64,000 nucleotides of DNA from Legionella antarctica (GTDB lineage: Bacteria; Pseudomonadota; Gammaproteobacteria; Legionellales; Legionellaceae), in assembly GCF_011764505.1 (NCBI RefSeq), contig NZ_AP022839.1, positions 124,001-188,000 of the forward strand, given 5' to 3'. Below, piece by piece: positions 26,255-34,566 of this stretch; the stretch's first letter is position 1, and each line of letters opens with the position of its first letter. The translations under genes were made by a program, and so were the position numbers. The notes below the pieces were generated by a model, which had not been told where the DNA came from, did not search any database, and saw only the letters and a program-made list of their open reading frames with translations.

Positions 26255-26535
26255 AAACAACCTCAAGAACCGAGAAAAAGGCCTACGCTTTTGAAAGTGC
26301 ACAAAGATGTGGGGCAAGAACCAAAGGAAACAATGGTAAGCCTTGTCGTTGCCCTGCAATGAGAGGAAAAGCCCGTTGTCGTGTTCATGGTGGCGCTAAA
26401 GGTTCAGGTGCTCCACGCTATAATATAAACGCTTTAAAGCATGGCGAATCAACAGGTGAGGCTAAAGACTTTAGATTAGAGATGAGACAAATTATTCAGC
26501 GTAGTAAGAAGTTTATTAAAGAATTTAACTATTAG
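26251..26535 (+). CDS. HGG-motif cysteine-rich small protein (island 2 copy)
   Basis: 94 residues, nearly identical to the island 1 copy over CGARTKGN.GKPCRCPAM.GKARCRVHGG and ALKHGE.TGE. The strong constraint compared with other island genes suggests it contacts something invariant such as a DNA site or a helper-phage partner. The conserved non-coding repeats follow within 80 bp. Confidence 0.72.
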   Translation: MKTTSRTEKKAYAFESAQRCGARTKGNNGKPCRCPAMRGKARCRVHGGAKGSGAPRYNINALKHGESTGEAKDFRLEMRQIIQRSKKFIKEFNY

Positions 26536-26615
26536 AAATAAGAATAGTGGATCGAGTTTCAATTCCCAAATTGTTTTGATGCAAGAGGGGGGATCAGGGG
26601 TTTTTGCACTGGGGT

Positions 26616-26664
26616 ATGAGTCCGGTGCCGCGCAATTTTCTGAAGTTGTTTGCCAGTGATTTTT
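26616..26664. repeat. conserved non-coding motif, copy 2
   Basis: ATGAGTCCGGTGCCGCGCAA then TTTTCTGAAGTTGTTTGCCAGTGATTTT, matching island 1 at 18609-18655 and the next copy 102 bp downstream. It has no coding explanation. Confidence 0.5.
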
Positions 26665-26717
26665 ATTGATGCTTTAAAAATGAGCAAATTAATAGCTGGG
26701 TTGATTTTAATGGTGCT

Positions 26718-26764
26718 GCCATCCGGTGGCACACAATTTTCCCAGTTGGTCTACCAGTCATTTT
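26718..26764. repeat. conserved non-coding motif, copy 3
   Basis: GCCATCCGGTGGCACACAA then TTTTCCCAGTTGGTCTACCAGTCATTTTA, a diverged direct repeat of copy 2. The CCATCCGGTGG start is itself nearly palindromic. Together the two copies and the 260-bp gene-free stretch 26536-26793 look like a cis-acting site. Confidence 0.5.
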
Positions 26765-26793
26765 AGGGCTTTTAGCAAAGACAACAAATAAGA

Positions 26794-27405
26794 TTATTTT
26801 TGATTGGCTAAAGAAGCCTGTTCCTGATCCCACTCTTCTGTGAGAAGTATTTTTATACGTTTGGTAGATTGGCTTAAATTACTTGCCGTCTTATTAATTA
26901 TATCTTCACTCAATGCAAAGGATTGGCCTTCAGCAGAAAAAAATTGGTGACGATGTGAGGCCGATGCTTCTAGTAGCAATAAGGTGTTTTTTCTTGCCAA
27001 TGCATATTGCTCATCAAAAGCCTTAACTGCAATTGCATAATTACTAGAGTTTTTATCATAAGGATAAAGATTTTTCATTTTATTCGGTATTTCTTTTTCG
27101 AGCTCAATTAGTTTCTGTGTTTTAACTACTTTATTATTGTGGTAAGAAATCTGAGCACTTTCCCAGATTTCTTGTTGCATTTCCTGAGCAGGAAGAAGTC
27201 CCATCTTCATAGACTCGGTAGCTTTTTTTATCTCATTTTTGTCGTCATATTTTTGTAATTCGCTCCAAAATTCATCGTGCATAGTTTTATTAATATGATC
27301 GCTTATTGCAATCCTAAAAAGGCTATCTAATTTTGGAGGCATGCTCTGCGCGGTTGCTAGTAAAGGTGCAAAAAATAATAAAATACCCATCATTGCTGCT
27401 TTCAT
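26794..27405 (-). CDS. secreted helical protein, island 2 cargo slot
   Basis: 203 residues with a signal peptide (AAMMGILLFFAPLLATAQS, cleavage near residue 20) and a charged helical mature part. No recognised family. It overlaps the 27402-27737 membrane-protein gene by 4 bp (ATGA), so the two are co-translated. Island 1 carries unrelated genes in this slot. Confidence 0.6.
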   Translation of the reverse strand: MKAAMMGILLFFAPLLATAQSMPPKLDSLFRIAISDHINKTMHDEFWSELQKYDDKNEIKKATESMKMGLLPAQEMQQEIWESAQISYHNNKVVKTQKLIELEKEIPNKMKNLYPYDKNSSNYAIAVKAFDEQYALARKNTLLLLEASASHRHQFFSAEGQSFALSEDIINKTASNLSQSTKRIKILLTEEWDQEQASLANQK

Positions 27406-27737
27406 ACATGACCTCTTAATATCAAACGAATAAGTACATTAGCTATCAAACCAATACTGATACCCAATACATGCTTCACCACCGCAGGTAAATCTTTAAA
27501 AAGCCTTACTGCCGCATAACAGGCTAATAAAAACGAAGGGCTTAATAATAAACCTAATGTGCCACCAATAGCCGCAGCGGTGGGATGATAATTATCCCAG
27601 TTTGTAATTAACACCCAGACAAATATGGATAAAAAATATCCGCCTATAAGTTTAAGGCGATAATAGTTAGAGCCCGTCATTTCGTTTAAAACGTTCATAT
27701 AAATATATTCTCTTTTTGACAATGTTTTTCTGCTCAT
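27402..27737 (-). CDS. small membrane protein, island 2 cargo slot
   Basis: 111 residues with hydrophobic segments at about 29-45, 55-78 and 88-108, and Gly-rich turns (AAIGGTLGLLLSP). The topology faintly recalls a small pore-forming or holin-like protein, but no family is recognised. First gene of the two-gene cargo operon; a shorter start at MNVLNEMTG (residue 14) is possible. Confidence 0.55.
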   Translation of the reverse strand: MSRKTLSKREYIYMNVLNEMTGSNYYRLKLIGGYFLSIFVWVLITNWDNYHPTAAAIGGTLGLLLSPSFLLACYAAVRLFKDLPAVVKHVLGISIGLIANVLIRLILRGHV

Positions 27738-27740
27738 ATT

Positions 27741-27815
27741 TTGATCTCGTGGGCAATATTACATCATTTTCAGAATAAACACCACTTATTGGGTGTGGAA
27801 CTTATAAGGTGCAAT
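27741..27815 (+). promoter_or_regulatory. conserved control region before the XRE regulator, island 2
   Basis: Nearly identical to 19253-19326: GCAATATTACATCATTTT, the ACACC...GGTGT inverted repeat and GGAACTTATAAGGTGCAAT. The cargo genes on the other strand start directly beside it, so it may be a divergent control region. Likely promoter and operator of the XRE gene. Confidence 0.5.
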
Positions 27816-27830
27816 AGGTTTACTTATCCT

Positions 27831-28091
27831 ATGATAAGAAAACACGCAAACCTTATTAAAATAGGTGACCAAATTCGTTCAGTAAGGGCTTCAAGAGGCT
27901 TTTCGCAAGAAGGCTTGGCCGCTGCTGCCACTTTGGGGCGAACCTATATGGGAAGGGTTGAGCGTGGTGAGCAAAACATATCGGTACAAAATTTAATAAA
28001 AATTGCTTTTACTTTAAATGTTGATGTAGGGGAATTAATTCCCCCTTTGTCTGAATTGAAAAATCCCATTGATAGTGATAAAGAAAATTAA
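27831..28091 (+). CDS. XRE-family transcriptional regulator (island 2)
   Basis: 86 residues, almost identical in its helix-turn-helix to the island 1 regulator (SQEGLAAAATLGRTYMGRVERGEQNIS). The frame is open upstream to 27741, but the start at ATG 27831 matches the homologue and the conserved non-coding block. The stop shares the TTAA palindrome with the convergent primase gene (28088-28091). Confidence 0.85.
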   Translation: MIRKHANLIKIGDQIRSVRASRGFSQEGLAAAATLGRTYMGRVERGEQNISVQNLIKIAFTLNVDVGELIPPLSELKNPIDSDKEN

Positions 28092-29917
28092 GTTATCTCA
28101 TTATTTTTTGAATAATCTACTATTCGCATAGGTTTATGAGTTGGGCTGCTTAGATATTGTAATGAAGCAGGATCAAACCAGAAGCCAAATTTGCCCTCCC
28201 AGTCGCCATTGCGTTGTTTGTCACAACGCCACAAGCAATCTGAAGCATCGATAGTTTTCAGCTCATCTCCAGTTAAATTTGTGCCAGTTGCTTGTTTCTG
28301 AACCAACTCCTCCTTTTTCTTATTACGCCAAATACTAAAACAGTTATCAGCTAAATCACTGATTGCGCCCGTGCCTTTATTATCAAGCTTACCGGGTGGT
28401 AGTGATTCATCAGCTCCCTTACGTGGATGAACAACAATATGGATATGACAGTCATGCTGATTCTTAAAATCACATAGTTGCTCCATAAGTGCTTTTTGGG
28501 CTTTAAGATCATCTTCAGCAATATCAAGCTTCATCAACGAATCAATGACAAACACGTCAATACCATAACGTTGGCGAGCATAGAGAAAAACCTCCAACAA
28601 GCGTTTAGATTTTGCAGTGCCGACCAAATCGAATAACCAAAGTTTATTCTCATACCACTTATGAATGGCGCGGATATATTCATGGGAAGGCTCTGCTCGA
28701 GCTCCTGCTTGCCTAGTTAGCCGCATTAACAATCTTTTTGGTTTCAATTCAAGGCTTGCAATACATACACGTGCACCTTGTTTCATGGCATGGAGAATGA
28801 TTTGACCGAGGAACTGACTTTTTCCATGACCATTTATTCCTGTCCAAACTGAAAGCTCATCTGGACGAAAAAGAATTTTACCATGTGTCTTCTGCCATGG
28901 TGTGTCATACCCAAGATGTACACCGGGTGTAGGATAAAATTCTTCAATAACTTGATCAACAAAGTGATGAGCCGATTTTAATTCACTTGGATCAAGTGTC
29001 TGTGACTCAATAAAGCATAACCTTATAGTTTCTTCTGCAAGATTCGCTTTCAAACATTCATTGGCATCTTTCATAGGCAATTTTACAATACGACAACGAT
29101 GACGACCTAAACGCTCAACTAACTCTCGACTGGCAGTTTGTCCTTGTTCGTCATCATCTAAACATAAGTAAATTTCATCAAAAATAGCCAGCCTCTCAAA
29201 CTCATATTCAAGCCATTGGTGCTTTTTGCCATTACCTCCTCCGAATGGAACAGATAATGCAGGGAACCCATACTGGTATAATGTCATGGCATCAATTTCA
29301 CCCTCACATAGCGTCACTGTACGCGTATTTGCGGGGATTAAATGCCATCCAAACAAGCAGGGTTCACAATTGGGCTCAACAGCAATTTGTTTTTTGTTAT
29401 CATGTCGGTCTAAACCAATGTATTTTGCAAAGATCAGCTCACCGTCACGCAAATAAGGGAAAATAATTTGGCGACCTCGCTCAGCTATTTTATAAGCGGT
29501 GATTGTCTCCGAGGTCAATTTTCTTTCATCGATCAAATAGCGCATAACTGGCGATGATAACTGTAGCTCGGTAATAACTTCAAGTGTGGGTCTAACGAAG
29601 TGTGAGGGCTTGTAAGCCTCAAATTTAGGGAAATCCATACCGAGGTGGTGGGCGGCTTCTCTAATTGCTTCAGACAGTGTTAAATTGCGCGTTGTCGACC
29701 AAAGATCTAATAAATCACCGCTATCACCATTTGCAAAATCAGACCATATACCGGCTTTTTCCCCGATGAGATGAACGCCCAGTGATCTTCCAGCTTCACC
29801 GCTGACACTACCAACCCGCCATTCATGCCCTGCTTTGCAACCATTGGGTAACAAGTAGCGGGCAATATCTTCAGCGCGCTGAGATAATTGCCGTGATACA
29901 TTTTTTGCCATCATCAT
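28088..29917 (-). CDS. TOPRIM primase / DnaB-like helicase fusion (island 2)
   Basis: 609 residues, same length and order as the island 1 protein: N-terminal region, TOPRIM (LCEGEIDAMTLYQYG, LCLDDDEQG), Walker A GINGHGKS, Walker B VFVIDSLMKLD, and VVHPRKGADESLPPGKLDNKG. In the second TOPRIM acidic motif the island 1 DADKEG reads DDDEQG here. It should drive autonomous replication of the element. The upstream initiator-like gene ends 1 bp before its start. Confidence 0.88.
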   Translation of the reverse strand: MMMAKNVSRQLSQRAEDIARYLLPNGCKAGHEWRVGSVSGEAGRSLGVHLIGEKAGIWSDFANGDSGDLLDLWSTTRNLTLSEAIREAAHHLGMDFPKFEAYKPSHFVRPTLEVITELQLSSPVMRYLIDERKLTSETITAYKIAERGRQIIFPYLRDGELIFAKYIGLDRHDNKKQIAVEPNCEPCLFGWHLIPANTRTVTLCEGEIDAMTLYQYGFPALSVPFGGGNGKKHQWLEYEFERLAIFDEIYLCLDDDEQGQTASRELVERLGRHRCRIVKLPMKDANECLKANLAEETIRLCFIESQTLDPSELKSAHHFVDQVIEEFYPTPGVHLGYDTPWQKTHGKILFRPDELSVWTGINGHGKSQFLGQIILHAMKQGARVCIASLELKPKRLLMRLTRQAGARAEPSHEYIRAIHKWYENKLWLFDLVGTAKSKRLLEVFLYARQRYGIDVFVIDSLMKLDIAEDDLKAQKALMEQLCDFKNQHDCHIHIVVHPRKGADESLPPGKLDNKGTGAISDLADNCFSIWRNKKKEELVQKQATGTNLTGDELKTIDASDCLWRCDKQRNGDWEGKFGFWFDPASLQYLSSPTHKPMRIVDYSKNNEIT

Positions 29918-29918
29918 A

Positions 29919-30755
29919 TTAAATCACTCCTGCCATTAAATCATCTGCACTGAAATGGGGAGTCATCGCATGGCTCCCCCCGGCATTATTAATAAATCGT
30001 TCGATATGCTCCGCATTACGAAAAATCAAGTCGATATAGTTGTATAGTTGATTGCCTTCATTTTTACCCATGTTGTGCGGGGTCATTGAACAGCCATCAA
30101 TAGCTTGCTTAAGCTCTGCAACACTGAAACCTAGTTTTAGGGCTTGCGCAATCTTGCGTTGACGCTTTTGATCAAGTTTAGCGCGTGGGTGATTCATTAC
30201 GGATCGCCAGTGCTCAAATATGGTTTGTATGTCGGCTGATAAATTTGTTTCAGAATTAAGTACAGGTGAAGTTTCAACTTCACATATATTTACTTCCTTT
30301 CCTATCCCTTCCATTCCCTTCCATTCCGTGGGCGAGGGCTCATCGAGCGAACGAAGAGTACTCAATGAAGAGTCGTCGACTCCTCGCCGAGTAATCGTCG
30401 AATTATCTTTGATTTTCTTCAATTCAGATTGTGGTAGTGGGTAACGGTATGTTGGCTTATCGATGCGTTGATGATTTTTCCAACCCGTTATAACCCAGTA
30501 AGATTTATCATCAATAGCATATTCACGTATAAGCCCATTGTTAATAAGCTCATTTACCCAATTTTTGATTTCTTCTGTAGTGCAATTATCGGCAGGAAAT
30601 ATTTGAGCCTTAAGACGCACATAAGAGGTTGGATGTACCCCGCTATCATCAGCAAAATTCCACATGCCGATAAAAAGTAACCTTGCATTAGGTGAGCAAG
30701 CAATAGTTTGCTCACTCACCCAGAACTCGGGTTTGATAGTTCTGATTCGAGACAT
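29919..30755 (-). CDS. phage-type replication initiator-like protein (island 2)
   Basis: 278 residues starting MSRIRTIKPEFWVSEQ, homologous to the island 1 protein over the N-terminal winged-helix-like region and the C-terminal KRQRKIAQALKLGFSVAELKQAIDGC region. The linker (about 130-180) is diverged. It belongs to the minus-strand replication operon and is read just before the primase-helicase. Confidence 0.7.
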   Translation of the reverse strand: MSRIRTIKPEFWVSEQTIACSPNARLLFIGMWNFADDSGVHPTSYVRLKAQIFPADNCTTEEIKNWVNELINNGLIREYAIDDKSYWVITGWKNHQRIDKPTYRYPLPQSELKKIKDNSTITRRGVDDSSLSTLRSLDEPSPTEWKGMEGIGKEVNICEVETSPVLNSETNLSADIQTIFEHWRSVMNHPRAKLDQKRQRKIAQALKLGFSVAELKQAIDGCSMTPHNMGKNEGNQLYNYIDLIFRNAEHIERFINNAGGSHAMTPHFSADDLMAGVI

Positions 30756-30756
30756 A

Positions 30757-30960
30757 TTAAATTACCTCCCCGCGCTCTATCTCAATACGTTTGATGCAAT
30801 GCTCATGTACCATCAAGCACATCTTAAATAGAAACATGCCCGCGTTGTATCGTTCAGAAGGCAATCGTTCAGCCAATTGAATCGCTTTGCTGAGACTTTC
30901 AACTGTTATATTTAGGCACTGTACTAAATTAAACAAATTGGTGTATTTATTGATTTCCAT
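30757..30960 (-). CDS. small helical protein, replication operon (island 2)
   Basis: 67 residues, helical, no recognised family. It occupies the position of the island 1 gene at 22258-22449 but shares little sequence. It overlaps the upstream gene by 14 bp and ends 1 bp before the initiator-like gene. Confidence 0.6.
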   Translation of the reverse strand: MEINKYTNLFNLVQCLNITVESLSKAIQLAERLPSERYNAGMFLFKMCLMVHEHCIKRIEIERGEVI

Positions 30961-31267
30961 GATGCCCCCTAACTTTACCCTGATAAACGTACAAACCTAT
31001 GCGATGTGGTTCACCATTGTTATCAGCCTCGTCTGTCCAGTGGGTATCAATTTTGTAGCCCATTTTACGCAGCTCCATGATGCGGCCTCCGGGATGTAAA
31101 ATTCCATACTCATGCCGAGCCTGGAGGGTGGACAATCTTGGACATTCTTCAAAATGCTTCAAAATTCTTGCCTGTTGAGAACGGATTGCATTACTATAAA
31201 GCCGCTTAGATTTAAGATTGCCCAGCTTGCTGTCTGGGCTATTTATTTTAGTCATAGCATTAAGCAC
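30947..31267 (-). CDS. helix-turn-helix protein, replication operon (island 2)
   Basis: 106 residues: SQQARILKHFEECPRLSTLQARHEYGILHPGGRIMELRKMGYKI is a winged-helix pattern shared with the island 1 protein at 22442-22750. The C-terminus HRIGLYVYQGK is also shared. It probably binds DNA in the replication or regulatory region. Confidence 0.72.
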   Translation of the reverse strand: MLNAMTKINSPDSKLGNLKSKRLYSNAIRSQQARILKHFEECPRLSTLQARHEYGILHPGGRIMELRKMGYKIDTHWTDEADNNGEPHRIGLYVYQGKVRGHHGNQ

Positions 31268-31475
31268 CCTGTCCTTGATTTTCTACCCACTGAAAAAAGG
31301 CTACTTCATCAATTAGGACGCGTTTGCCGACTTTTTTTATTACTTTGTCGAAGCCGTTCTTATCTTTGTTGAAAATAAGATTGCGCAAGCCACCAATGCG
31401 CGGCCATTCATGATGATTATTCCAATTTGGAACAGGGATGTATCGCTTGTGTAATACTTCGAATTGTTGAGACAT
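31260..31475 (-). CDS. AlpA/excisionase-like DNA-binding protein (island 2)
   Basis: 71 residues: KRYIPVPNWNNHHEWPRIGGLRNLIFNKDKNGFDKVIKKVGKRVLIDEVAFFQW has the excisionase-like layout of a helix, a wing (GKRVLID) and a closing Phe/Trp helix. It stands exactly where the AlpA-like gene is in island 1 but the sequence is a different subfamily, in step with the different integrase. The upstream stretch 31476-31661 holds several ATGAC/GTCAT repeats suitable as operator sites. Confidence 0.65.
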   Translation of the reverse strand: MSQQFEVLHKRYIPVPNWNNHHEWPRIGGLRNLIFNKDKNGFDKVIKKVGKRVLIDEVAFFQWVENQGQGA

Positions 31476-31661
31476 GTTGTCTACTCCTTATGAAAACATG
31501 ACGAAGTTGCCATGTATAGGAGCAGTTTTTCATAGTGATTTCATCGCCGGTGTCATTTTATGACGCTAATGACATTTGCGATGACAATTTTTTTGAGTTA
31601 TCTGCGTTGCTGTTTATTATGAAGTAGCCAATCGGTTACTTATTTTTTATAAGTTGGATTG

Positions 31662-33266
31662 TTAGTTATCCTCATTTTCATAAACCTCGTCATAGTCTTC
31701 TTTGGCAAAAACTTGTTTCCCTCTGTTTAATTTGCTTACATATGTTTCAAAGGCAGCACGAGACAAAGTTTTGTTTGTAGTTTTGCGTGTACCCCACTTT
31801 ATCGTAGCGCTCCTGCCATCACTCCATGGCTCAATTAAATCGATCCATAGGCACAAATCTCGTTCTTTTCTTATTATTCTCCATATGGTTTCCGGAGTTT
31901 TATCTTCTGATTCAATGAGTTTTTTTTGGATTAATAATTGCAATCTGGTGGGTGACTTTTTTTTATCTTTTTTAGTCTCTGAAGGGTTTTTAGCGTTATC
32001 TGGGTCATTCACTTGATGTAATGTTATATCTTCCAAAAATCCAAGCCTATCATCAGCGATAGCTGCAATTAATTCATCGTGAGAAATTTTTATGAAAGGC
32101 TGCACATCGTAAACAACTTCTTCTTTTGTAGAAACTATTTCAACTTCATAATATGTGCCGCTGGTTTTTTGAGGCAACTTGTTGTGGCGCAACATATCTA
32201 CAGTCAGTCCGCCAAATCGACAATCAAAGGTATCATCACTTACGTTCTGTTTTAATTGTCCAAAACCATCCAATCGTTGTGTCGCTGTAACTTCATGCTT
32301 TACCGAAGATTTAGTTGCTCTCCAAAGTACACCATGATTACAGACACAATAATTATCAATGTCTTTTCGGCATTTGCAGTCTATTGGATATTTCCAATAA
32401 AGAGGTCTTCCTTGTAAAACTTCATACAGTAAATCATCCCGATCTGCACCTTGCTGAATTAACTTTTGCAAAGAATTATAACCCCCCATATATGGAACTA
32501 TATTTTCTTTGATTGATTCGACTTTAATTGGCCTAAAAGCTTCTGTCAGTTGCTCAGATAAATAACCTTTTTGCATGAGCCATTTAAGTAAAATCTTTAT
32601 GTCAAAATAAATATGCTTCCTGTTCAATGAAGCATTAGCCATGACTCTATCAGATGATTCAGCCTCTTCTTTTAAATCAGCGAAAAGATCATGCTCTGGG
32701 AATAATAGTTTTTGCACGTCATTGTAAAAAATATAAGTATGCCCACTATTAATTAATAAATGAATCTGCTCATTTAAAAAATCACTTGTTACATTTTCTT
32801 TAAAAACATTAACTCTTGTTTTTGCCAATTCAAGCCTAATTAATTTTTCCGTATTGGCATTTATGATTTTCTTAGAAGAAGCCCAATATACAGCATCATC
32901 GATGACAGAAAAATTGCGATATGAACTATCAGCCTCAATAGCCTGAATAAGTTCTGTATATTTTTTGTTATTTAATAAATGCTCATTTTCCAGATCTTGT
33001 TTATATATTACATAAATTTCATTAATATTTTTAAGTAGATGATCCGTGCTATTTGCTTTAAATATCGCACCACTAAGAATGGCTACGACAACCTCCATTC
33101 CCCAATAACACGGAGGCAAAAAATAAAGGTAAAAAAATATTTCAGCCTCTTTTTTAGATGACTTCCAAAATTTACAATTTAAATATTTTTTTCGTTCACT
33201 AGCAGATACGGTTTTGGCCTCGTAAGGAGGTACTGCTGAATAGATTGTATATTGTTTCACTGCCAT
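31662..33266 (-). CDS. large orphan protein co-transcribed with the integrase (island 2)
   Basis: About 534 residues. No family is recognised. Visible features are a Cys-rich patch near residue 300 (CKCRKDIDNYCVCNHG), which could bind metal, and a Lys-rich linker followed by a helical C-terminal part (RRERDLCLW-like RIIRKERDLCLWIDLIEPW) and an acidic end. A GTG at 33275 would overlap the integrase stop by 4 bp; ATG 33266 with GGTGAG upstream is also good. Replaces the unrelated 247-residue protein of island 1. Possibly defence or target-recognition cargo; function unknown. Confidence 0.6.
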   Translation of the reverse strand: MAVKQYTIYSAVPPYEAKTVSASERKKYLNCKFWKSSKKEAEIFFYLYFLPPCYWGMEVVVAILSGAIFKANSTDHLLKNINEIYVIYKQDLENEHLLNNKKYTELIQAIEADSSYRNFSVIDDAVYWASSKKIINANTEKLIRLELAKTRVNVFKENVTSDFLNEQIHLLINSGHTYIFYNDVQKLLFPEHDLFADLKEEAESSDRVMANASLNRKHIYFDIKILLKWLMQKGYLSEQLTEAFRPIKVESIKENIVPYMGGYNSLQKLIQQGADRDDLLYEVLQGRPLYWKYPIDCKCRKDIDNYCVCNHGVLWRATKSSVKHEVTATQRLDGFGQLKQNVSDDTFDCRFGGLTVDMLRHNKLPQKTSGTYYEVEIVSTKEEVVYDVQPFIKISHDELIAAIADDRLGFLEDITLHQVNDPDNAKNPSETKKDKKKSPTRLQLLIQKKLIESEDKTPETIWRIIRKERDLCLWIDLIEPWSDGRSATIKWGTRKTTNKTLSRAAFETYVSKLNRGKQVFAKEDYDEVYENEDN

Positions 33267-33271
33267 CACAC

Positions 33272-34336
33272 TCACCCAAAAATTGCTTCATTCATCCGTG
33301 CTACGACTTTGCTGGTATGGGCATCAGACAAATGTGCGTATCGTTTCACCATTTGCAGTGTCTTATGACCAAGAATTTCCGCGATTTCTGCGAGGCTTGC
33401 GCCATTCATTGCAAGGTATGACGCACAACTATGGCGAAGATCATGCCAACGAAAATCAGTAATTTCTGCACGCTTTAATACGGTCTCAAAGGGGGTACGA
33501 AGATCGACTGGGTTGTTAATATTTTTTCCGGGAAATACTAAATTTGAAGTCACGTATCGTATTGTATTATGTTGTTTCATTAACTCGAGCGCATGACCAG
33601 CTAATGGCAAAACCCTCCGTTCCCCATTTTTAGTTTCATGTAATGTAATAATTCCACGATTAAAATCTACATCATTCCAAGATAGGCCAAGAATCTCCAT
33701 ACGCCTTCCGCCAGTAGATAATGCAAGAACAACGGCAATATAAAGATATTGGCTTTCACTCTTCTTGCATTCATCCAATAATCGTACTCGCTCTTCATCC
33801 GATAAAAAACGTACGCGACCACGTGACTCTTTTGGTTTTGTAACTTTACGTAGGGGATTATCTTCAACCCATCCCCATTCTTTGATGGCCATCGTAAATA
33901 AATGACTTAACACGGCGAGATAACGATTTACAGTTGCATTGCTGCGCGATTCGCCACGTTGCGAAGGTGTCTTAGCAAGCTTATCCCTAAACTGTGCAAT
34001 TAAAGCCGGTGTTACGTCAGCAAGTGAATAATCACCTAAATTTTCTTTCCACCATTTTAGTTGGCCAACTTGATTTACTGTATTTTTGGGCTTGGTAGGG
34101 ATCACATCGTTGATATAGCGTTCTATTGCATCACCTAATGTATGGCGTTTTGATTCTGTTGTTTTAAAATGGCGGCCTTCACGAATTGCGGCTTCGGTTT
34201 GTTGCACCCATTTGCGGGCATCAGTTAATCGGTCGAATGTTGCGCTTTGTGCGGGAAATCCTTTAAGCCTTATTTTTACGCGAAAGGAGGTTGTGCCATC
34301 TTGAGTGGTTCTTTTTTCAATGTTTGCCATTATCAC
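33272..34336 (-). CDS. phage-type tyrosine integrase (island 2)
   Basis: 354 residues. The N-terminus is an arm-binding-like domain (EKRTTQDGTTSFRVKIRLKG), followed by a SAM-like domain. The catalytic domain shows GGRRMEILGL (Arg), HDLRHSCASYLA (His-x-x-Arg), LGHKTLQMVKRYAHL (His and Tyr). It is a XerD/phage-type enzyme without the DUF4102-like start of the island 1 integrase, yet uses the same tRNA-Asn site. It lies 2.3 kb from the tRNA with cargo between. Confidence 0.9.
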   Translation of the reverse strand: MIMANIEKRTTQDGTTSFRVKIRLKGFPAQSATFDRLTDARKWVQQTEAAIREGRHFKTTESKRHTLGDAIERYINDVIPTKPKNTVNQVGQLKWWKENLGDYSLADVTPALIAQFRDKLAKTPSQRGESRSNATVNRYLAVLSHLFTMAIKEWGWVEDNPLRKVTKPKESRGRVRFLSDEERVRLLDECKKSESQYLYIAVVLALSTGGRRMEILGLSWNDVDFNRGIITLHETKNGERRVLPLAGHALELMKQHNTIRYVTSNLVFPGKNINNPVDLRTPFETVLKRAEITDFRWHDLRHSCASYLAMNGASLAEIAEILGHKTLQMVKRYAHLSDAHTSKVVARMNEAIFG

Positions 34337-34566
34337 GAGCCTGGTTATTTACAACAGGCGAGAGATTACAATATATGGAAATAGATGGCAACACATGATT
34401 GTTAATCATATTTTCAATTAACAATATACTTATTTATTTCAATAAGATAAGATCATGAAAATTTTAAAAAGGGCTCTTACGGGGCAGTTAAGATTATTTT
34501 CCCCATTATTATGGTCGAAAATAATTCAAATCAAGATGACTGAATAATGTCATAAAGGTATCTCGC

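Noticed and set aside
34390-34412. ATGATTGTTAATCAT near the island 2 integrase resembles the anticodon-loop part of tRNA-Asn
   Set aside because: The match is about 12-15 bp, in inverted orientation relative to the att repeats, and lacks the T-arm and CCA end found in the true att copies. Likely chance in A+T-rich DNA.
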